This document shows, piece by piece, positions 1-5,900 of a DNA stretch of 6,210 nt. The number at the start of each line of letters is the position of its first letter. The first letter of the stretch is position 1. Below the pieces are notes generated by a model, which had not been told where the DNA came from, made no database searches, and was given only the letters and a program-made list of their open reading frames with translations. Source of the DNA: Smithellaceae bacterium (lineage in GTDB: Bacteria > Desulfobacterota > Syntrophia > Syntrophales > Smithellaceae); contig JAQVQT010000111.1 in assembly GCA_028701435.1 (NCBI GenBank), forward strand, positions 1 to 6,210, written 5' to 3'. Made by a program: the position numbers and the translations under genes.

Positions 1-30
1 GAATGGAAGCTGGGGATGGATTCGCCTCAT
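1..30 (-). CDS. Start of an unidentified gene, cut by the left window edge
   Basis: Only ten codons are visible, reading MRRIHPQLPF, so no family can be named. The start is well supported: reading leftwards, an AAAGGAG Shine-Dalgarno sequence at 38-44 is followed by seven bases and then ATG at 30-28. It points the same way as the other genes and lies 271 bases after the CoA-transferase stop codon. A terminator-like hairpin and a weak promoter candidate lie between them, so it may open a new transcription unit. Ten open codons could occur by chance; the ribosome binding site and the direction are the whole case. Confidence 0.5.
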   Translation of the reverse strand, partial: MRRIHPQLPF

Positions 31-37
31 CCGTTTT

Positions 38-44
38 CTCCTTT
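38..44 (-). promoter_or_regulatory. Ribosome binding site of the left-edge gene
   Basis: On the minus strand AAAGGAG stands seven bases before ATG at 30. This near-perfect Shine-Dalgarno match at ideal spacing is the main evidence that a gene begins at the left edge. Confidence 0.55.
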
Positions 45-123
45 ATTCGATGCCGGGCAGAGTGTTTCTCCCGTGGCGTTGGTTTGATGTTTTCCGTCCG
101 TTCTTCGGGCCGACCTTCCATTT

Positions 124-141
124 GCCTAGGCGGGGGATCCC
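124..141. repeat. Two adjacent 8-base palindromes in the leader of the left-edge gene
   Basis: GCCTAGGC (124-131) and GGGATCCC (134-141) are each perfectly self-complementary and are separated by GG. In minus-strand RNA, GGGAGG can also pair with the following CCCCC around a GATC loop, with one bulged A, giving a short GC-only hairpin. No U-tract follows on either strand, so it does not look like an intrinsic terminator. It could be an operator, a leader structure or chance in GC-rich DNA. Confidence 0.3.
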
Positions 142-154
142 TCCCGGCGGACAA

Positions 155-183
155 AGTTTAGCATAACGCGATCAAAATGAAAA
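155..183 (-). promoter_or_regulatory. Weak sigma70-like promoter candidate for the left-edge gene
   Basis: Minus-strand TTTTCA (183-178) and TAAACT (160-155) each match four of six consensus bases and are separated by 17 bases. Transcription would begin near 148 and give a leader of about 120 bases that contains the palindromes at 124-141. The -35 box overlaps the tail of the preceding terminator-like hairpin. The match is weak, and such pairs are common in AT-rich DNA. Confidence 0.2.
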
Positions 184-214
184 ACAGGAATTCAAGTGCA
201 AGGGCAGCCTGTTT
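174..214 (-). terminator. Candidate intrinsic terminator after the CoA-transferase gene
   Basis: On the minus strand AAACAGG (214-208) pairs perfectly with CCTGTTT (188-182). The 19-base loop itself holds a small TGC/GCA stem. The 3' arm runs directly into a T-rich tail, TTCATTTT (181-174). It lies about 90 bases beyond the CoA-transferase stop codon, where an operon end would be expected. The loop is long and the stem only moderately GC-rich, so strength is uncertain. Confidence 0.4.
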
Positions 215-301
215 CCGTTGGTTCCGGTTTCTTCTCTGATCCGCATCGTCCTTGTCGTTGGGGAAAAAACCCGTTTGGAAGGCTGAGGATTCAAAAACCC
301 A

Positions 302-1606
302 TCAGAAGAGCCTCATTTTTTCCGCTTCCCGCATCAGCGGGTCGCGAAAATCCGGATGCGCAATGCCGATAATGGCAAGAGCGCGGTCCCTCATGCACTT
401 CCCTTTCAGATTGGCGGCGCCGTATTCCGTGACAAGATAGTGGGTATCCATGCGCGGCGTTGTGACAATGGCGCCGGCGTCCAGCTGGGGAACGATTCGG
501 GAGACTGTGTTTTTCTTCGCGGTGGATCGGAACGTCAGGATGGATTTTCCTCCCTTCGCGTTGAACGCCCCGCGCACAAAATCAAGCTGGCCGCCTGTCG
601 CTGAAAACTGGGCTCCTTCCAGAAACTCCGAATTGCACTGCCCGCTTAAATCCACCTGCAGGGTGGCGTTGATGGAAATCATTTTATCGTTTCTGGCGAT
701 GACTTCCGGATCGTTCGTGTAGGATACGGGATACCCCTCAAAGGCGGGGTTGTCGTTCATGAACTCCATCATTTCATGGTCGCCGAGCGCAAAGGAATAC
801 ACATGCTTGTTCGGGTGCAGCGTCTTTTTCTTTCCGTTGATTACCCCTTTTTTCACCAGATCCACCATGACGGGCGAGAAAGCTTCGGTATGAATGCCCA
901 GATTTTTGTGATGGACGAGCTGCGTCGCGACCGCGTTGGGAAGATTCCCGAAGCCCAACTGGATGGTCGCTTCGTCGGGGACCATTTCAGCGACGATCCT
1001 GCCGATGGTCCGGTCGATGTCATCCGGCTGCGCGGGCGGAGATTCCCAGATCGGCTGATGGTTTTCAACGATCCGATCCACATCCGAGATATGCACCAGC
1101 GCGTCTCCGAAAACGCGGGGCATATGACGGTTGACTTCAATAATGCGATGTTTGGCTCGCTTCCAGACAATGGACGTAATATCCACCGATGTGCCGAAAG
1201 AAAAAAAGCCCGCTTTGTCCATGGGGCTGACCGTCGTCATGGCGACATCCATTTCATCCATGTACTCTTCAATCAGGCGGCCCAGCTGATGGAAATAGTT
1301 TGGGATAAATTGCGAAAGCCCTCCGTAAACCAGCCCCCTTTCCTTGGTCAGGACAAAACAGGGATAGGCCTCGACGCAATCCGCCAGTTCCGGTGAAAGG
1401 ATGGTTTGGGAGGCATACACGCTGGTGCCGAGATGAAATACCCGAAGCTTTTTCAGGTCATTGGAACGAATTCTGTCTTCAATGGCCTTCAACAACGCCG
1501 GGGGCTCCGCCTGCAGATTGCCATGCGCCAGGAAAGCGTTTTCGGCAATCCTCGATACGGCTTCCCGGGGGGTGGTGAGCTTTTCCTGATATTCTTTTTC
1601 AAACAT
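302..1606 (-). CDS. Acetyl-CoA hydrolase/CoA-transferase family protein (4-hydroxybutyrate or butyryl-CoA:acetate CoA-transferase type)
   Basis: The 434-residue cytoplasmic enzyme probably moves CoA between an acyl-CoA, such as acetyl-CoA, and a carboxylate through a glutamyl-CoA thioester. Family features in order are: EVNRHMPRVFGDALVHISDVD (157-177, an unbroken stretch in the gene), typical of 4-hydroxybutyrate CoA-transferases; the oxyanion-side motif GFGNLPNAVA (218-227); the likely catalytic Glu241 in HTEAFSP, matching Glu238 of Clostridium aminobutyricum AbfT; the CoA-binding motif GGQLDFVRGAF (338-348); and TEYGAANLKGK (393-403). Length fits AbfT at about 438 residues. ATG at 1606 was chosen because AAAGAGGA precedes it by five bases. 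The frame stays open to 1726, but those 40 extra codons overlap the upstream gene and look unlike the family. It lies 37 bases after the DUF2147 gene, so co-transcription is likely. The family is secure; the natural acyl group is not determinable, and acetate, butyrate, propionate and 4-hydroxybutyrate are all possible. Confidence 0.95.
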   Translation of the reverse strand: MFEKEYQEKLTTPREAVSRIAENAFLAHGNLQAEPPALLKAIEDRIRSNDLKKLRVFHLGTSVYASQTILSPELADCVEAYPCFVLTKERGLVYGGLSQFIPNYFHQLGRLIEEYMDEMDVAMTTVSPMDKAGFFSFGTSVDITSIVWKRAKHRIIEVNRHMPRVFGDALVHISDVDRIVENHQPIWESPPAQPDDIDRTIGRIVAEMVPDEATIQLGFGNLPNAVATQLVHHKNLGIHTEAFSPVMVDLVKKGVINGKKKTLHPNKHVYSFALGDHEMMEFMNDNPAFEGYPVSYTNDPEVIARNDKMISINATLQVDLSGQCNSEFLEGAQFSATGGQLDFVRGAFNAKGGKSILTFRSTAKKNTVSRIVPQLDAGAIVTTPRMDTHYLVTEYGAANLKGKCMRDRALAIIGIAHPDFRDPLMREAEKMRLF

Positions 1607-1611
1607 AGTCG

Positions 1612-1619
1612 TCCTCTTT
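1612..1619 (-). promoter_or_regulatory. Ribosome binding site that fixes the CoA-transferase start
   Basis: Minus-strand AAAGAGGA lies five bases before ATG at 1606. It supports the 434-residue start over the longer open frame that would begin inside the DUF2147 gene at 1726. A run of eight T lies just upstream (1622-1629), without a GC-rich stem before it. Confidence 0.6.
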
Positions 1620-1643
1620 CTGAAAAAAAATTTTAACTTCCAT

Positions 1644-2114
1644 TTACGGATTTTTCCCGGCCCGCGTCCAGGTTTCGGATCTGCCGAACAGAGAAATGCC
1701 GACGTAGCCGCGAATGACGATTTCATTTTCCCCCTTCAGGCGAATGACGCAGCTGTAGGTTTTTCCGTTTTTCGGATCGTAGATCTTCCCTTTGGACCAC
1801 TCCCCGTCCTCATAAACAAAATTTTCCAGAATCAGCACGTCGGCCAGCGAACGGCTTCGTTTGGTTGGGTCGGGATTGTTCACATCCAGGCGCTGGGCCT
1901 GACCCGGCTGGATTGCCGGTTTTCCGAAGTAGCGCTCGGAGGTTTTGTAGATCTGGATTCTGTCTTTTTCCGGAGTGATCCAGATGCCGAGCAATCGGTC
2001 GCCGTCTGAAGCCGACTGAGCGGAAAAAGCGAGGGTCATCAGCAGGAGAACCGCAAAGGCGGCTCCAGGCCATGCCCTGCGGCAGGCGCCTTCCGGAAAA
2101 GAAATCTTTTTCAT
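1644..2114 (-). CDS. Exported DUF2147 family protein
   Basis: This 156-residue protein has a Sec signal peptide: basic residues near the start (KK, then CRR at 11-13), a hydrophobic core at about 18-31 (AFAVLLLMTLAF), and a likely cleavage site near AQSA (32-35). The mature part carries the DUF2147 pattern: LGIW with a following lysine-rich strand (42-57), LDVNNPDP (76-83), the SRSLADVLIL segment (87-96), W106 followed by KGKIYDPKNGKTY (108-120), and the hallmark end RGYVGISLFGRSETWTR (135-151). Family members are small exported beta-rich proteins of unknown function. I expect a periplasmic location if the host is Gram-negative. The start is supported by AAAGGAGG six bases upstream. Its ATG overlaps the mobA stop as ATGA, which implies translational coupling. 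Nothing in the sequence ties it to molybdenum cofactor work. Family assignment is confident; function is unknown. Confidence 0.9.
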   Translation of the reverse strand: MKKISFPEGACRRAWPGAAFAVLLLMTLAFSAQSASDGDRLLGIWITPEKDRIQIYKTSERYFGKPAIQPGQAQRLDVNNPDPTKRSRSLADVLILENFVYEDGEWSKGKIYDPKNGKTYSCVIRLKGENEIVIRGYVGISLFGRSETWTRAGKNP

Positions 2115-2803
2115 GAAGAACCTCCTTTGAGATGGCGTCCATGCGTCTTGGATTTCTTCGGGTCGCCGTCCGCGGAGGGCGGCCGGGAGTCTTGTCGGGG
2201 ATTCAACTCTTTCCCGCCGAAGTTTTCTAAATCCTCCGGCGTATTGAGGTTGGAAAAAAGACGCCCGTCCGGATTGAACGGACGGATCTGTTCTTCACCG
2301 ACGGTCGCGACGCGCATATCGCGGTAAAAACCGGTGATCTTGAGTTTGTCCATGAGCAGCAGGCGTTTGATGGAGGGCAGGCAGTTTTTTGAATAAATCG
2401 CATGCAGGGGTTGATAACCTTCGGGAAGCTCGGGAACGATGACGTCGTGCTTTCCGGCCTGCTTCATCATGAACGCGATGAAGTCTTCATTTAAGTAAGG
2501 CATGTCGCACGGGCAGGCGAAAACCAGCGGGTTTTTCGCGTAAAAGAGGCCGGTGTAGATTCCGCCCAGCGGCCCCTTGCCCTTGTAAATGTCGGTTACG
2601 ACGGCTGCGTCGTTAAACTCCAGATAGGAGAGGGGGTCGTTCGTGACGATGAGGATTTGGGAAAACAGCCGGCGAAAGATGTCGAGCGTCTGATCCATCA
2701 TGCGGGATGGACCGATTTCCAGAAAGGCCTTGTTGACGCCCATTCGGGTGTTCCTGCCGCCGGAAAGAATGATGCCGGTGATGTCGGATGCGGGGCTGCT
2801 CAA
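2111..2803 (-). CDS. mobA: Molybdenum cofactor guanylyltransferase MobA
   Basis: MobA joins GTP to molybdopterin in the cytoplasm to make the guanine dinucleotide cofactor used by enzymes such as formate dehydrogenases. With TTG at 2803 as residue 1 (230 residues) the family signatures are: the nucleotide-binding loop LSGGRNTRMG (13-22) followed by NKAF; TNDP (54-57); KGPLGGIYTGL (76-86); the metal-binding CDMPYLN (99-105), with Asp100 equivalent to Asp101 of E. coli MobA; GYQPLHAIYS (129-138); and SNLNTPEDL (184-192). A polar tail of about 30 residues follows the domain. No in-frame ATG is available at the front. TTG at 2803 has AAGGA ten bases upstream. TTG at 2860 would add 19 residues but has no ribosome binding site, so I prefer 2803. 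Related nucleotidyltransferases such as MocA are possible, but the pattern fits MobA best. Mo or W specificity cannot be read. Confidence 0.9.
   Translation of the reverse strand: MSSPASDITGIILSGGRNTRMGVNKAFLEIGPSRMMDQTLDIFRRLFSQILIVTNDPLSYLEFNDAAVVTDIYKGKGPLGGIYTGLFYAKNPLVFACPCDMPYLNEDFIAFMMKQAGKHDVIVPELPEGYQPLHAIYSKNCLPSIKRLLLMDKLKITGFYRDMRVATVGEEQIRPFNPDGRLFSNLNTPEDLENFGGKELNPRQDSRPPSADGDPKKSKTHGRHLKGGSS
2121..2128 (-). promoter_or_regulatory. Strong ribosome binding site of the DUF2147 gene, inside mobA
   Basis: Minus-strand AAAGGAGG stands six bases before ATG at 2114. It lies within the last codons of mobA, where it encodes part of the C-terminal LKGGSS. With the ATGA overlap, ribosomes ending mobA translation can restart on the next gene. 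Confidence 0.7.
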
Positions 2804-2922
2804 TGGATCCGGTTCCTTGTTTTGATTTTGTCCGTGAATTGCATACCATAAAATACGCAAAGAGATTAAGCGAAAAAAGGACGTCTCTTGTCTCCATAAG
2901 AGGCAAAACCCGCCTTGCGGTT
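2804..2922. other. Spacer between the giant activator gene and mobA
   Basis: The part nearest mobA (about 2805-2880) is AT-rich on the minus strand, with a run of six T at 2873-2878 and TATTTTATGGTATGC at about 2840-2854. It could hold a mobA promoter, but no -35/-10 pair matches convincingly. CTCTT (2885-2889) and AAGAG (2898-2902) form a weak 5-base dyad. If mobA instead starts at TTG 2860, the left half of this spacer is coding. Confidence 0.35.
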
Positions 2923-2924
2923 TT
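2905..2924 (-). terminator. Hairpin overlapping the stop codon of the giant activator gene
   Basis: Minus-strand AAAACCGC (2924-2917) pairs with GCGGGTTTT (2913-2905) around an AAG loop, with one unpaired G in the 3' arm. The four terminal T form part of the stem, and the following bases are GCCTC, so a free U-tract is missing. It could be a weak, A/U-flanked terminator working on both strands, or only a transcript-stabilising stem. Its first bases overlap the TAA stop. Confidence 0.4.
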
Positions 2925-5900
2925 ATCGGATGATTTTCCGGTCGAGGACCGGCGTCTGCGCGTTTTCGCGCTCCACCATGGAGGAGACATCCCCCTTGCC
3001 CCGGAATCTTTTCACGTTGAGCATGAAAATTTCCAGCTTGGACAGCACGTTGGGCGGCAGCAGGTTGCCGTCGATCTCGATGGAGATGGTCGGATACTTC
3101 CTTTCCCTCGCCCAGGGGGTGTAGAGTCCCTCGATGACGCGGCCGATCAGGCAGGCGAAGGGGGAGATGTTGACGATGCCGGAGTAGCCGTCCATCATGG
3201 CGGTGGCGGCAACGCCGCTGGAAATGGCGATTTCCGAGTGCAGTTCCCGGCTGACGAAATGCTTTTCAGCGTTTTTCATGATGGTCTGCATGTCATGCGG
3301 CGTGCGCGGCACCAGGCCGGTCGCCCCCAGCGCTTCGCGGATGTTTTTCTCCACGCGCTTTTTGTAGAGGTGCTCGATGCGCCAGTCGAGGATGTCCCGG
3401 AACTCCCGGGCAAAGACGCGCCGGTACCAGGGCAGCAGCCGAAGGCGCTTCTGGAGTTCGTAGCGGCGGACATGGTCGCAGTAGTAGAACCATTCGGCGA
3501 CGTTCGAGACTTTGCCGACAATGCCGTGGCGGCTGAACTGCCCGATCAGTTCGTCCACGGCAAAGTCGTCGCGCCGGACGTAGATTTCGCCGACGATCAG
3601 CACTTTGGGGCAGTCCTCCATTTTTCTGGCCAGCGGAATTCGGGAAATCGTGCCGGCGATCTCCTTCAGCACCGGCAAAACCCGTGTGATGTCCTGTTCG
3701 GCTACGGCCAGCATTTTCTGCCAGATTTGATCGTAAATTTTCATGGCATGGACCGGATCGGCGGCGCAGGTTCGAAGCGAGGTTTCCACGTCTTTCATGT
3801 AATCGCCGATGACGGCCGCCCACCAGGCGTATTTGGTGAATTCCGGCCCCAGCTCCGTGTAGGAATTGTCCGCTTCCAGCGTGAAGACGACGACGTTTTC
3901 CAGGCGCAGGTCGCGGAAGAGGTTTTCATAGAACACGAAGTACTGGCCGGTCCGGCAGGGGCCCGTGGTCGTCGGCACGAAGAGGATGTAGATTTCATCC
4001 TTGCGGTATGCGTCGGAGGAGAAGTATTTCAGCGCGCTGCCCAATACCAGATGCGAGGGCAGGCATTCCTTGCCGGAGGCGTGATTGCGCGCCATTTGCA
4101 GCGTGTAAACGTCCGGCACCGGCATGGTTTGAGCGTTGATGCCCAGGCCGCGGATGGTCGCGCCGACGAGCTCCGCGGAAAGCCTGCCCATATTGGACAA
4201 AAGCAGCTTGACCCGCGGGTTTTGTTTGATCGGGATTCTCTCGCCGGTGGCGCTGTTGAGAATGTGGATTTCCTCGCCGGGTCGGTTGATGAAGCGCAGG
4301 CCGTTGTCGTAGCGCTCTTCGCGAAGGTCGTTGATTTTGGAGCGGTAGCCTTCGATGATGTCCAGAAACGCCTCGATGCGCGTGTCCACGCCGGCGTCGG
4401 CCGTGTGGGAGTCCAGCTCCAGAATCAGAAACGGCTTTACGCCCATGATCCACTTCAGATAATGCAGCATGAAGGAATCGGGCGCGCAGGAGAAATTGGA
4501 AATGTAGGTAATGTAGATATTGTCTTCGGTTTTCAGGAGCGTGCCGGCCTTCATGTTCTGCTGGCCGTAGTACCAGTACATGTTGGGGTAGATCACCTGG
4601 TCGGCAAACGGCAGAATGTCAAAGGGGATGACCGAGTAGCCGCGGGACGTATATTTTCGGGGGATGCCCATGTTGGCGTCGGCGGTAAAGGAGTTGTAGG
4701 GGCGGCCCAGAATCGCGATGACGGGTTTTTTAGCCCGGCGTGCTTCGGTAAGCGCCTGACGCCCCAGTTCGGTGAATTTGGCAAAGCATTCCATCTGCTT
4801 TTGATAGGCGACGGTAAAGGCGTTTTTCGCCTCGCTTTCGCCAAACCCCAGTTTCGCGGCCATGGCGACAAACGGTTCGGCGGCCTTTTCCAGCCCGTAC
4901 ATAAAGCTGACGACCGGCATCAGATATTTTTCCCCGGGAATCTCCGGAAAAGCTTTCTTGATGTAATAGGGCAGGCTCTGCGTGATGGGGCAGAAATTGG
5001 CGGGCGTCGTTTTTTCATAGCTGTCCATGTCCCGGAAATGCGGCAGAAAGATATAGTCTACCTTTCGGTTGTAGATGTCCTGCACGGCGCCGTGCGCGAT
5101 TTCCGCCGGGAAACAGTAGCTGCTTTCCACCCGGGCCGCGCCTTCCTGCGAGATTTCCCGGGACAGGAGGGTCTCGACGCCCAGCGTGTGGAAAAACCAG
5201 GAATAAAACGGCCAGAGCGTGAAAATGGAAAAGCAGCGGGGAATGCCGACGATCACGTTTTTTTTGCGGGCCAGCGCGGCCGGATCGGGGGCGCATTCCC
5301 GAAAGAGAATGTCGTTTCGTTTTTCGATGTAGTCCACCACGGAGGCTTCATCGAAGGTTTTTTTCTTTCGAAGGTTCGCGTATTTGTTGCAGCGTCCGCC
5401 GAACATGTATCGATGGCCGTTGACGGAGAGCACACGGATCGGGCAGAAATTGTCGCAGGCCTTGCACGGAAATTCCTTTTCATAGACGATGTCTGTGGCC
5501 AGAATCGCGTCGATGTCATAGGATTGCTTGATCAGAATCCCTTCTTCAAATTTGTGCCGGGCCAGCAGGCCGACGCCGAAGCAGCCCATCAGTTCGGGGT
5601 CGGGCGGCACCAGAATGTCCTTGTCCAGCAGCATCGCAAAAGCCAGGGGCACCGCCTTGTTTTTGGCGACGCCTCCCTGCAGGACGATGTTCCGGCCGAT
5701 CGTCCGGTTGCCCACCACCCGGTTGAGGTAGTTGGACACGATGGAGGTGACGATGCCCGCCGTGATGTCCTCGCGGGAAGCGCCCTGCTGAATCGCGTTG
5801 CGGATGTCGGAATTGATGAACGCGGAGCAGTGCTCGCCGAATTTCAGCGGCGCGTCGGCCGCCAGCGCGATGTCGCCGATCATGGCCGCCTCGGGAATGT

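Larger units (their letters stand above)
31..301. other. Noncoding gap between the CoA-transferase and the left-edge gene
   Basis: This 271-base stretch has no convincing gene on either strand. From right to left it holds a terminator-like hairpin (174-214), a weak sigma70-like promoter (155-183), two perfect 8-base palindromes, GGGATCCC at 134-141 and GCCTAGGC at 124-131, and the ribosome binding site of the next gene. An open frame of 62 codons on the plus strand (252-440) runs into the CoA-transferase gene on the opposite strand and resembles nothing, so it is not called. Confidence 0.6.

Noticed and set aside
260..272. GGGG-A6-CCC as a small hairpin terminator right after the CoA-transferase
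   Set aside because: The stem is only three base pairs and no T-tract follows in the direction of transcription, so the hairpin at 174-214 is the better candidate.
776..1396. 206-codon open frame on the plus strand inside the CoA-transferase gene
   Set aside because: It lies wholly antisense to a gene with clear catalytic and CoA-binding motifs, has no recognisable domain, and its composition looks like a shadow of the opposite strand.
1622..1633. T8 run between the DUF2147 and CoA-transferase genes as a terminator
   Set aside because: It has no GC-rich inverted repeat before it, only weak 3-base pairings, and the downstream gene follows within 37 bases.
1607..1726. 40-residue N-terminal extension of the CoA-transferase
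   Set aside because: It overlaps the end of the DUF2147 gene in another frame, and the ribosome binding site at 1612-1619 points to ATG at 1606. Family members begin near that residue.
2613..2990. 125-codon minus-strand open frame spanning the spacer before mobA
   Set aside because: It begins inside the giant gene in a different frame and runs into mobA out of frame. It shows no family pattern, while both overlapped genes do.
3293..3823. 176-codon minus-strand open frame inside the giant activator gene, plus similar ones at 3995-4453 and 5015-5296
   Set aside because: They are rich in Arg, Pro, Gly and Ala, as expected for off-frame reading of GC-rich codons, and they overlap conserved protein sequence in the true frame.
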